Source: Terebella lapidaria (taxonomy: Eukaryota; Annelida; Polychaeta; Terebellida; Terebellidae). From it: a DNA stretch of 64,000 bases. Position 1 is the stretch's first letter. The number at the start of each line of letters is the position of its first letter. Under the pieces are notes generated by a model, which was not told where the DNA came from, did no database searches, and saw only the letters and a list, made by a program, of their open reading frames with translations. The position numbers and the translations under genes are program-made. Shown here in pieces: positions 17,791-26,344 of the stretch. The stretch lies in contig OX424564.1 in the NCBI GenBank assembly GCA_949152475.1, positions 25,108,165-25,172,164 on the forward strand, read 5' to 3'.

Positions 17791-20367
17791 CTACTGGTTT
17801 GACGACGGGGTCGGAGGTGTTGGTGGGGCCGGTTTAGTTTGGTTACCGGTTTGGTTAGGTACTGACAACACTTGAGCTGTCCTTCTGTCAGTACCGGGAC
17901 CATTGGGCCGAAATGCTAGCGGTTTCATGCCGTTACGTACTAGCACATCCTTAAGCCGAAAGCACCGCATCCAGCGATGGCCGGGCTTCTTGCAAAAGAA
18001 GCAAACCATGGGTCGTCCGGGTTGCGGGGGTCGATCACCCTTCATCGGGGCCGTTGTTCGTAGGACAGAAAAGATAGCCGTTTCCTCGCATAGTCCATTC
18101 TCGTCACTAAGGACGCACTGGAAAGCTTCAGCCACCCACTCGCGTGAGCTGGTCGGCACTGAGTGTTCGTCGCAACCTTGTAGGCCGGTAGTGTCACTGT
18201 CCGCGGGGTCGTAGTAGGCCGCAATTTGCTCTGGGGTTAGTGTTTCCCCCTGAGTGACTTGTCCCATGGCACAGGACAGTTCTTCATTGACAGGGTCATC
18301 TTCCGCGTATCCACTTGCGGAAATGTCGGCACGTCGTGTGCCTCGATGTCGATCTCTGGCTGTCCTCTGCTGACGACTCTCTACCTTGAGAACGGCCGTC
18401 AGTGCCTCACTGTAACTGTTAAAAGTGAGAGCACACAGTTTATCGGCAATGGGGTCGGGTTGGCCGTTCACGAATTGTGCAATTACAGTTCGTTGCCGCG
18501 ACGTTGGCGTAACGTCATCGAACACTTGCTCCGCCAGGGCTTGGAGTCGCTCCATGTAGTGTTCCGCGTCCTCTTTTCGTTCCCGCTTGAGGAACGGGAA
18601 ATCGTCCCGTTTAGACTGTCGACGGGGCTCGGGTTCCCAGCCCTCTAGGAGTTGGCGACGGAACTCTCCCCAGGGAGTTGCGACCGGGATATTTAGAGCT
18701 AGCGCTTCAGCGCGGCCGCGTAGCGTGCTCCGGAAGGTCGTCGTCTTGTTGAGGTCGGAGTAAGTAAAAGCCGCAGTGAATTGTTCGAAACTCCGAATGT
18801 ATTGAGTGAGATTGCCCTCCTTGAAGGTCGCACGCCATTGAGCCATTTTAGCCGTAGCCAACGTTTGGGGCTCAGACGTGAGTCTCTGTGGCGTGGGCGT
18901 GTCAACACTCACCGCAACTGGTGTAGTCGCTGCAGTGGCCGTCGGAGTCGGAACAGCCGGAGTCGCCGGAGCCGTCGTATTCGGGTCGATCGGGGTCGCG
19001 TTAGCGGGGGCGGTCGGTGCTGCCGTCGCGGAGACGGCGAGCGATGCGGCGGGTGGTGCCGTCGTGTGACTGGGGTCGTGTGGTGCTTGTGCAGCGGGGG
19101 CCGGTTGACTGTATGGAGGCGTCACCCATGGTATCCCGACTGAGGGTGGGAATACAGCCGGTGGTGGATATCGGTATACCGATCCATCTGGGCATACACC
19201 ATGGTACACTAATCCGGGTTGTGCACCATGATAGCCGGTGTCAGCTATCACGCTGGGAACGCCACCATATCCAGGCGGTGGGTTCGCGTAGCCGACATGC
19301 GGTGAATAGTATCCGACAGCTACTCCATTTGGAACACCGCTTGTTGCGCCAGGGTATCCGACTGGCGGTACACCATATCCGTTGGTGTTTCCGACTGATT
19401 GTGAGATCGGAGGTCCGATCATTGGCACAACACTTTCTGCCGGAGCAGACACAACTTGATCTTGCGACGGATCGAAGCGCGGTTGTTCTCCGGTAGTCGG
19501 CGATGGTCGGTGCGTGGTCGGCGCGGGAGCGCGTGTGTCGGAAGTCGGCGTGTCGGGGTCGCAGGGTCGGCGACTTGATGTCAAGGGTGCTTGTCGGGGT
19601 CGCGCTTGTCGCATGGTGGCGCGAGATTCCGCCATTGTGTCGCTGGGTCGTTGTTGTCGTAGCGGCGTCGCGATCCGGGTAGCGGTCGTCGCCAGGATGT
19701 CTTCGGATGTCGCTCCCGTCTGGCTGGGTCGTGTGTACTCTACCACCGTAGGCTCGGTCGGTATGCGTGAGTACATTTCTGGCGCGGGGCCGTGTTGTCT
19801 CGGCGTCATGGACGGCGCCAGGGGTCGATTGGCCGAATAAGCGTTCGGCGGGGTCGATTCCGGAACATTGTCAGACTGACAAACCCACTGTCGTATCCGA
19901 GAGTTACTTGGTGGGTGCGTAACCATTGACGTGTCTATGGTTACCGGCCGAACGTTCACTGCTAATTGTTCTGGGTCGATATCACGATCTACGCTCGCTC
20001 TTTGACGTGAGCGTGTATAGTTTTTGTCGGCAAAGTCACTTTTCTGGGTCGCTCTAGCCGGCGTGGCCGAGTACGCTCTAGCGTGCGCACGCAGAATGTC
20101 ACTTACTGTATGTGACGGCGCGAGCGGGTCTTCGTCTAGGAACTCCTGCACCAGGTCGGTAGGCGGCGAAAACGATCTCAGGGTCGAATGGTCGCCGACG
20201 GAGTCGAAAAGGCCGGACGGTTGTTGCTCCTGCGACAGTGGAACCGTATCGCTCATGGCAACTGAGCGAGGGCCGGAAGGTCGGAAGGCCGGATTCGGAT
20301 TGATCGTCACTTCATCATCCGTAGGGTCGAGTGGCTCACCGCTGGAGGCTCCCGGGGCCAATGCCAT
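17791..20367 (-). CDS. gag: Gypsy-2 gag
   Basis: The 858-codon frame encodes the capsid precursor. I start it at the ATG at 20367 rather than the TTG before it. The first 500 residues are an unusually long Pro/Thr/Ser-rich extension, with a Gly/Tyr/Pro-rich stretch around 325-415. Residues about 500-690 carry a capsid-like helical region (W-R-A-T-F, F-T-A-A-F, L-L-E-G-W-E) and a basic segment. A CCHC zinc knuckle, C-F-F-C-K-K-P-G-H-R-W-M-R-C, lies near residue 788. The frame ends at TAG (17791-17793), and the pol frame overlaps it in -1 phase. I see no lesion in this gene. Confidence 0.9.
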   Translation of the reverse strand: MALAPGASSGEPLDPTDDEVTINPNPAFRPSGPRSVAMSDTVPLSQEQQPSGLFDSVGDHSTLRSFSPPTDLVQEFLDEDPLAPSHTVSDILRAHARAYSATPARATQKSDFADKNYTRSRQRASVDRDIDPEQLAVNVRPVTIDTSMVTHPPSNSRIRQWVCQSDNVPESTPPNAYSANRPLAPSMTPRQHGPAPEMYSRIPTEPTVVEYTRPSQTGATSEDILATTATRIATPLRQQRPSDTMAESRATMRQARPRQAPLTSSRRPCDPDTPTSDTRAPAPTTHRPSPTTGEQPRFDPSQDQVVSAPAESVVPMIGPPISQSVGNTNGYGVPPVGYPGATSGVPNGVAVGYYSPHVGYANPPPGYGGVPSVIADTGYHGAQPGLVYHGVCPDGSVYRYPPPAVFPPSVGIPWVTPPYSQPAPAAQAPHDPSHTTAPPAASLAVSATAAPTAPANATPIDPNTTAPATPAVPTPTATAATTPVAVSVDTPTPQRLTSEPQTLATAKMAQWRATFKEGNLTQYIRSFEQFTAAFTYSDLNKTTTFRSTLRGRAEALALNIPVATPWGEFRRQLLEGWEPEPRRQSKRDDFPFLKRERKEDAEHYMERLQALAEQVFDDVTPTSRQRTVIAQFVNGQPDPIADKLCALTFNSYSEALTAVLKVESRQQRTARDRHRGTRRADISASGYAEDDPVNEELSCAMGQVTQGETLTPEQIAAYYDPADSDTTGLQGCDEHSVPTSSREWVAEAFQCVLSDENGLCEETAIFSVLRTTAPMKGDRPPQPGRPMVCFFCKKPGHRWMRCFRLKDVLVRNGMKPLAFRPNGPGTDRRTAQVLSVPNQTGNQTKPAPPTPPTPSSNQ

Positions 20368-20412
20368 CAATGCCGGTCAGGTCTGGGTCGATAATCCGAG
20401 ACTAGCTCAGAT

Positions 20413-20430
20413 CCTGGTCGAACGGCGCCA
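20413..20430 (-). other. Gypsy-2 primer-binding site
   Basis: Read on the minus strand, TGGCGCCGTTCGACCAGG starts one base inside the 5' LTR. TGG at its start pairs with the CCA end of a tRNA, and the TTCGA further in fits a T-arm. I could not assign the tRNA species with confidence. Confidence 0.7.
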
Positions 20431-20431
20431 A

Positions 20432-21180
20432 TGTGAAGAATATCGTTCACGGCCGATATTAAGCCGGTTTAACTGGGTCGTCGTGTGATTCAATAAGCCG
20501 GCAGTTTCAATTTAACTGTTTATTGCGGTGATAAAGACAATGATGCAGTCACACACAATCAGGGCCGCACTCTCACCTACGTCGGGTGATATCCCAGTCA
20601 AATATATTCCTATTATAGTCCTTTGTATATCTTGCACATATATCCAACGGTTTATATATCACTTGTATTCAGTTCGTATATTAATATCGACAGTCTTTAC
20701 AGGAGCTTTAGTTTATACGTCCTGTCACTGGGATTTCCACTACTCTTCTGCGCAGAAGACTGGGGCCGAGGGACCATGTGGCTGTGTAATTTCCCGCCAA
20801 GTGTAAGCGGTGTTGTGATAGGTTGAATGTGTGGTGCAATGCGCTGATGTCACCGGGAAAGTGGGTTTCCCCGGCTCGTGTCAATACTTGTAATGCCTGT
20901 ATCTGTGCACGTGATGTATGGAGTATGTGTGTCAAGTTCTATGTTTAGAAGTCAGTGCATGTGAAGGTCAAGTTCGAGTAAACGGGGCCGAGTGTACCGA
21001 GCTAGCGGGGCCGCAGGTGCGTGGTTTGACCTGTGTATGTAACCATGACTACATGGAGTTTATGCTTGTGATCGTATAGTATGTACCTGTCCTGTATGTA
21101 AGTCATGTAGAATGCATGTTTGTTGTGGAAATGTGTAGTGCGCGGGAGGGACGGGAGTAACAGTCGCTAAAATTACTACA
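20432..21180 (-). repeat. Gypsy-2 5' LTR
   Basis: 749 bp, nearly identical to 8754-9502, carrying the element's promoter and start of transcription. A single noticed mismatch to the other LTR and a matching CTAC duplication outside indicate recent insertion. Confidence 0.95.
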
Positions 21181-21184
21181 CTAC

Positions 21185-22920
21185 AGACAATTTCACCAAA
21201 ACTTTAATATCTCCATAACTAATCAAGATATTGACATGCTGTAAACACTATCAAAACCCATGGTATTCACTTCGTCACAAATATAGAAGACTACAAGTAC
21301 TCAAGTAAAACGTATTGGATTATATTTCATTACAAATTCGAATATGGCTGTATGATAAAGAAAATGGAAATAGCCATCTGTTTGGTCCCTAGTTTGGTCC
21401 CTAAACCGAGCAAACGGGGTTGAAAAGTATACTATATAGAGATAGCACACTATAATGTGACTTTATTTTCACACCTAATTATTCTGAAACATCTTTAAAT
21501 AAAAATAATCAAACATATAGAAATCCTATCAAATCATGCATGAATCGGCTCAGTATGGAGGCTGGGGGTTGGGTCAGTAGCGAAAAGGTTAAGTTGAGAT
21601 ACAAAATCTGACTTTCTCCGATCCTCCCATCTTACAGCAACACGGAAATCAGCTGCCGGATGTGGGCTCGACACTTGTTTTATCGACCATCGGCTGTTTA
21701 CCCCCTCGGCATATTTTAACATCACCAGGGGGTAAATTTGATAGACAATAAACCCGTGTCCGATGTGTCTTGATGCATACAACACAACCCTGAAACATAT
21801 CTATTGAGATCTAAACTTAGGTTTGAAGTTGACCATGCTAGCCTGCCAACTGGATTACATGACCTTATATATAAAACAGCACTGCCAGAAAGGTTGTTTA
21901 ATTTTCCTCATGGTGAAATTTATTTTTCTAATAGCAATATTCCTATGTCGCCAACATATGATTCGCGTATTCCAAAACCTATCCGCTATCGGTTATTCCA
22001 CCAAAGTGTCCAAGTAGTCTCCATAATGATGTGACGAGTATATTGTAGTGAAGTAGAAATATATTTCTATGGTTCTAACAAAACTGGTAGCTACCAACGG
22101 TAAATTTTATGGACGACATCACGATCTGAACGCTAAATAAATTAAAATTCACGAAGACTACACAGTAGAAATTGTTTGTATTTTTTTTTCGGAATTCATG
22201 ACAGGTGCCACAATCGGAGTAAGGAAATGATCCCTCTTCCTAGACACTTTTCCAACTCGTCGTGGTTATAATTATGAGGGGATTCGTGAAAGGATTTTAC
22301 CTGACACTGGACTTTCAGATTTGATAATAGACTAGGTCTCGTATTTTATACTTGGATATTGGATTCATGTCTTGGAATCGATGATTCCGCTTTTCGTATG
22401 TTCGCACAAGTTGATACACCTCTTTTATGAAGCAACGTTTGAGTTACGAACCTGAGAAGTTGCACGTACATGTACAAACATACATGAAAAATGAAACTGA
22501 ATTGTTGTGAGTCACGATTTGATGAAACCGAATTTTCACATGCCAGGATTCGTGAGAATACAATATTATCTAATTCTATCTAAATCTCAATCTATTTGAA
22601 TTTACTCTTTATGCGCTCATGGTACTGTGTTAGAAGTTCTTCGCGTGTATGGTAGTAGCTCTGCAAAAGTTGATTTTCAGTAGTCTGTACAGTCCATATC
22701 GGGTAATACTTGGGTTAAGGCCAAAAAAAAATGTTTTGGTTTGCGTCCCAGTGATGCTCCGAAATCGGTGCTATGGCGCTGAGTTTTTGGGGGTTTTTTT
22801 TTGGTAGCGGTGTATGTATTTTTTTGCATAAAAAACTTGCTTGTACCATGTTTTTTTCTGGAACAGTAAAAATATAGATTTATTCAAAGCCTATTGGGCC
22901 TACGTTGGCTGATTTAGGAC
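21185..22920. other. no recognisable gene
   Basis: AT-rich sequence with only short, unconvincing reading frames. If Gypsy-2 hit the Gypsy-1 LTR, this is the DNA that flanked Gypsy-1. Confidence 0.5.
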
Positions 22921-22924
22921 ACCC

Positions 22925-23300
22925 TGAAAAAGAATTTGACGTCATTTCGAGAAAATTGTTTACGACGGCAAAACATATTGTGTTTTATCTCATCATTTCG
23001 AGTTAAATATCTTGTTATTTCAAGATAATTTTTCGTTATTCCGAGATAAGTTAAGTCATTCGAGATAGTATCTCATTGTTTCGAGAGGATCATGTTGTCA
23101 CATTGAGATAGTATAGAATATAGGGCTCCAAAAAAATACTGTTTTTATCTCGTTATTTTTAGATAGTTACCTCGTTATCTCCAAAATAACGAGATAATGA
23201 TCTCGAAATAACGAAACACTCTCTCGGAATAACGAGATTAAAAAATAAAATATTTTTTTAGTTTCCTATATAGTCATCTCAAAATAACAAGATAAAACAT
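22925..23300. repeat. degenerate CGTTATTTCGAGATAA-type repeats in inverted halves
   Basis: From about 22940 to 23110 the sequence repeats variants of TTATTTCGAGATA on the plus strand (TCATTTCGAGTTAAATAT, TTATTCCGAGATAA, CATTCGAGATAG). From about 23140 to 23295 the complementary version dominates (CAAAATAACGAGATAATG, TCTCGAAATAACGA, GGAATAACGAGAT). The two halves could fold on each other. Confidence 0.7.
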
Positions 23301-23852
23301 TTACAGTAGGGATCAAATAACGAGTGGAAAATAGTAATTGATAACAGAATCAATAAAAATAGTCATGTAATAAAAAAATCATAAAACAACTAAATAAATA
23401 CGAAATAAAATGTTTACTTTGAAAACTTTGGTAGATTATCGCTACAAAATATATCAACGATATAAACTCGTATTGTTTCTAAGCAAGAGTGTCTATATTG
23501 CCACGCCTGCAAGTCCCTATGTCTGTTTCTCACGAAGCGGTTCACTGGGGGTGATGTGCTGTTTTAATCAATGAGAAGGCCTTCCTGATTAATGTTCTGT
23601 TTCTCGTCTTTTGGAAATTCAAAAGCTAGGAGGGAGGACGGAAAAAACAAATGGGCCCTCAAATAAAAATCGATCTACATTGCAACGACTCTCTGCATGC
23701 AAAAGGTGTTGGGGGTAGGGGAACCTATGCCTTTGAGCATCTGAAAATATATCATAGTTCTATATTGAATCTTAGAGCCTCTTGTGGTAAGAATTATGAA
23801 TTCAATATCGGAATTTTAAAAATCATTTACCGGACGACTCTCCTTCTCTCCT
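23301..23852. other. no recognisable gene
   Basis: AT-rich sequence followed by a slightly more GC-rich stretch. No coding pattern or repeat identified. Confidence 0.4.
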
Positions 23853-24235
23853 TGTTGTAGTAGTAGTAGTAGTAGTAATTTATTTCAACAGATCATAAAA
23901 TACATAAATAAATAAACACAAACATACAAAAACTGATCCGTCAGGGAGTCACATGACCAGTTGGTCGTCTTCCTGTGACCCCCCTCATAAAGGAAACAAA
24001 ATGGACATTAGCAGGAAACAAACTTAATAAAGAATTTGTTGGTAGAATATTAAAATGAAACTGGGAAGAAAACATGAATACAACTTATAAACACCCTTAT
24101 CTAATCTATTTACAAACATACACGAGTTGAGCACGAGGAGGCAGAGGATGCGGAGGAGGAGGACAACACCGATGCGGTGTACAGGACGATCACACTCAGA
24201 TGTAATCGTACCACTAGACCACACCGGAGCCAGGC
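23853..24235 (-). mobile_element. SINE-like retroposon with (CTA)n tail
   Basis: Read on the minus strand, the segment begins near a pol III A-box-like TGGTCTAGTGG (24211-24221) that resembles the A box region of tRNA-Glu. It ends with GATCTGTTGAAATAAATTA and a (CTA)n microsatellite (23855-23877). A tRNA-like head and short-repeat tail suggest a SINE. A clear B box is not found and no target duplication was verified. It could instead be the 3' end of a LINE. Confidence 0.4.
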
Positions 24236-24276
24236 GGCGAGACAGACCAGACCAGAAATCTAAAATAAGGGGTGGT

Positions 24277-24292
24277 ATATATATATATATAC

Positions 24293-24332
<40 letters not shown>

Positions 24333-24353
24333 ACACATATATATATACATACA
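24277..24353. repeat. (TA)n(CA)n microsatellite at the 5' edge of PLE copy 1
   Basis: Alternating TA and CA dinucleotides with CATA interruptions. The same type of tract occurs between PLE copies 1 and 2, so it belongs to the junction of the PLE array. Confidence 0.9.
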
Positions 24354-24363
24354 CAAGACTTCC

Positions 24364-24401
24364 GCACTTGACAAAGGATTCAACTCCGAAACCGGTCGTG
24401 C
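24364..24401 (+). other. hammerhead-ribozyme-like motif, PLE copy 1
   Basis: GCAC ... GGA-loop-TCC, GAAA, CCGGTC, GTGC: an outer GCAC/GTGC helix, a three-pair inner hairpin, the GAAA element and a GTC before the closing helix, in the order of a type I hammerhead with a minute stem III. The first core strand reads TTGACAAA instead of the canonical CUGANGA, so catalytic activity is doubtful. Confidence 0.35.
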
Positions 24402-24418
24402 AACAGGCAGAGTACATT

Positions 24419-24466
24419 GTGAGTAACCTCTTTTATATTGTTTTGTATTATTTTGTTGTGTTTTAG
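24419..24466 (+). other. putative 48-bp 5' intron of PLE copy 1
   Basis: GTGAGT at the left end and a T-rich TGTTTTAG at the right end. The same borders occur in copies 2 (28846-28893) and 3 (40594-40642). Small 5' introns are known from Penelope-type elements. No transcript evidence is available here. Confidence 0.4.
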
Positions 24467-24634
24467 ATACTGGTCAGATTATTGACCATATCTTTGCATT
24501 CAGGTTTCTTCAAACGTTTTGTTCTCATTTTATACAATTGTTTTTATTTTTCATAATTTTATCCTTTGGTTTTATCATTCAAATCAAACACGTTCTGGTT
24601 TTAATACTTTCAAAATTAATTGCTGAAACGTATC

Positions 24635-26344
24635 ATGGCTCTTTCTAAACCTCCTCACTTCCGTTCTTTTTACACTCTTCTTCAATGTTTTCACCACCTG
24701 TCACTAATGCTCCAGCAGTCTCAAGGCCAAGTTACCAGGGCTTTCAGTAAAAAACAACAACACCTGGATGACTTCATTAAACCTGCTTGTTCTGGTCCCC
24801 TAATCAAACAAAAAATCTCCAAAATTAATCAAAATTGGGTACAAAACGTGACCAAACATTTGGTGGAACACTATGAGAGCTCAATTCAAAACCTTTTGGC
24901 CGACATTTCCTCTTTAGGTTTATCAGATTCGGACATTGCAAATTCGGTAGCTCTCGTCATTCAGCAGGCTAAATCTCATTTCGGCAAAAAACTTCAGGCT
25001 TCCACCATCCAGAAATTCAAAACCTCTACTCTTCCAAATTCCCCTATTCCAAATTCTAACTCTCAATCAAAACCTCAGACTTGCGAGGTAAAAGGTCACA
25101 AACACCCACTTAGTAATTTCTTCCCATGTAATATATCCTATCGTGGTATGAGATTCCCTAGCCTTGAGCACATCTATCAGTATCACAAAGCCCGGTACCA
25201 TGACTGTCAACACCTAGCCAATCGGATCCTCAGGGCTCCCCATGCAGGAGTGGCCAAACGTTTGGCTAGTGAAATTCCTAGCCTGTCCCCATTCTGGCAT
25301 AAAAGTAAAAATGGAATCATGCGTCAACTTCTTCAAGTTAAGTTTAATTCTTGCAAATTGTTCCGTGACACTCTGATGGGTCTTCCTGAAGGGTGTCACA
25401 TTGTTCATCCAGTTCCTGACAGCCACTGGGGTGTTAACCGTCATGGTCAAGGCTCTAACTTCTTTGGCCGCCTCCTAATGGACCTAAAACGTGCCAACTC
25501 TCCTACTAACAATCCTAAACCCTCTCGCTCTTCACATCCATCTTCAAATAACACCCCTCCCTCTGTGTCCACTTCTAACCGCTTCCAACTCCTTGATACC
25601 CTCTCTAACCCTCCTTGTCTATCATCATCTGATGATTGGCCACCTCTCTCTCGCTCTTCTCCTGATAACCGCCTTAGTGCCACGCCCAAACGGCGTCCGC
25701 GCTCTCCTTCTTCTCCTGAACTCTCACCCTCCTCTCTACCCAAAGGCAAACGCACTCGCTTTGTCTCTCCTAAAAACTCTCCTAACACCACTTTCCATGT
25801 CTCTCCTTCCACTATCAGAGGACCCAAAACTCTTTGGGCCCTTCCTAAACTAACCTCCTCCACTGTCATCCTCGGCTCTTCTAACCTTTCTCGCATCACC
25901 AAATCCCCTGTCAGTGATATCCAAGTTGTGTCTTATCCTGGAGCTTTGTTCAACCATCTAAGAATGATGTTCACGGCCTGTAAAAAATCATTTGATGCCC
26001 CCCAAAACTTAATCTTAAGTGTAGGCCTGAACAATCGAAGCTCCAAACCAAGTGTTACTTCAATTCCAGAACTGAGGAATATGCTCAGCAGTGCTTTCCG
26101 AATCTTCCCCCACTCCAAAATTCTCATTCCAAAAATTAACTACTCAGACAATCTTCCGTCTGTAGAGAAACGCAACTTGGATATGATTAACAGGGCTTTG
26201 GATGACATGAGTTCACGTTTCAGCAATCTCACAGTTGTTAAACAGTTGGATCCAATCAAGTTTTCTACACAGACAGATAACATTCATTGGACTGAACAAA
26301 CGGCCAATGAAATGTTGAAATTCTGGCTCAGTCATTTAAACTAA
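24635..26344 (+). CDS. PLE ORF1, copy 1: NADAR domain plus SGNH-hydrolase-like domain
   Basis: A 569-residue protein from the ATG at 24635 (ATCATGG, good start context). Residues about 1-145 are helical and basic. Residues about 150-290 form a complete NADAR/YbiA-like domain: L-S-N-F-F-P, then P-S-L-E-H-I-Y-Q-Y-H-K-A with the conserved Glu, a central M-R-Q-L-L-Q-V-K-F segment, and the closing W-G-V-N-R-H-G-Q-G-S-N-F-F-G-R-L-L-M. Residues 295-400 are Ser/Pro-rich. From about 405 to the end an SGNH-like fold is suggested by I-L-G-S-S-N-L-S, L-S-V-G-L-N-N and D-N-I-H-W-T-E. NADAR domains act on ADP-ribose-type or related N-glycosidic bonds; SGNH domains are esterases, known from CR1-type LINE ORF1 proteins. 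The role in the element is unknown. The stop TAA (26342-26344) directly follows TTTAAAC. Confidence 0.88.
   Translation: MALSKPPHFRSFYTLLQCFHHLSLMLQQSQGQVTRAFSKKQQHLDDFIKPACSGPLIKQKISKINQNWVQNVTKHLVEHYESSIQNLLADISSLGLSDSDIANSVALVIQQAKSHFGKKLQASTIQKFKTSTLPNSPIPNSNSQSKPQTCEVKGHKHPLSNFFPCNISYRGMRFPSLEHIYQYHKARYHDCQHLANRILRAPHAGVAKRLASEIPSLSPFWHKSKNGIMRQLLQVKFNSCKLFRDTLMGLPEGCHIVHPVPDSHWGVNRHGQGSNFFGRLLMDLKRANSPTNNPKPSRSSHPSSNNTPPSVSTSNRFQLLDTLSNPPCLSSSDDWPPLSRSSPDNRLSATPKRRPRSPSSPELSPSSLPKGKRTRFVSPKNSPNTTFHVSPSTIRGPKTLWALPKLTSSTVILGSSNLSRITKSPVSDIQVVSYPGALFNHLRMMFTACKKSFDAPQNLILSVGLNNRSSKPSVTSIPELRNMLSSAFRIFPHSKILIPKINYSDNLPSVEKRNLDMINRALDDMSSRFSNLTVVKQLDPIKFSTQTDNIHWTEQTANEMLKFWLSHLN
26335..26341 (+). 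promoter_or_regulatory. putative -1 ribosomal frameshift site TTTAAAC, PLE copy 1
   Basis: In the ORF1 frame the heptamer reads T-TTA-AAC, followed by the stop TAA. Slipping back one base gives TTT-AAA and enters the ORF2 frame, which is open from here onward. No ATG lies near the start of ORF2 in this copy. Confidence 0.7.

Larger units (their letters stand above)
8754..21180 (-). mobile_element. Gypsy-2: near-complete Ty3/Gypsy retrotransposon, 12.4 kb
   Basis: Two 749-bp LTRs (8754-9502 and 20432-21180) enclose a minus-strand gag, pol, a detached integrase frame and extra reading frames downstream of pol. A CTAC duplication flanks the element at 8750-8753 and 21181-21184. A tRNA-type primer site beginning TGGCGCC adjoins the 5' LTR. 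Comparing the two LTRs by eye I noticed one difference (GGTCG against GTTCG near 9292 and 20970), so the insertion is very recent. Pol is nevertheless broken by an indel near 14510. Confidence 0.95.

Noticed and set aside
24127..24466. Reading frames rich in Thr-His or Tyr-Ile over the CA/TA tract
   Set aside because: They are translations of a dinucleotide microsatellite, not genes.
25447..25902. Minus-strand 151-codon frame rich in Glu and Arg opposite PLE ORF1
   Set aside because: It is antisense to the Ser/Pro-rich linker of ORF1 and explained by its codons.
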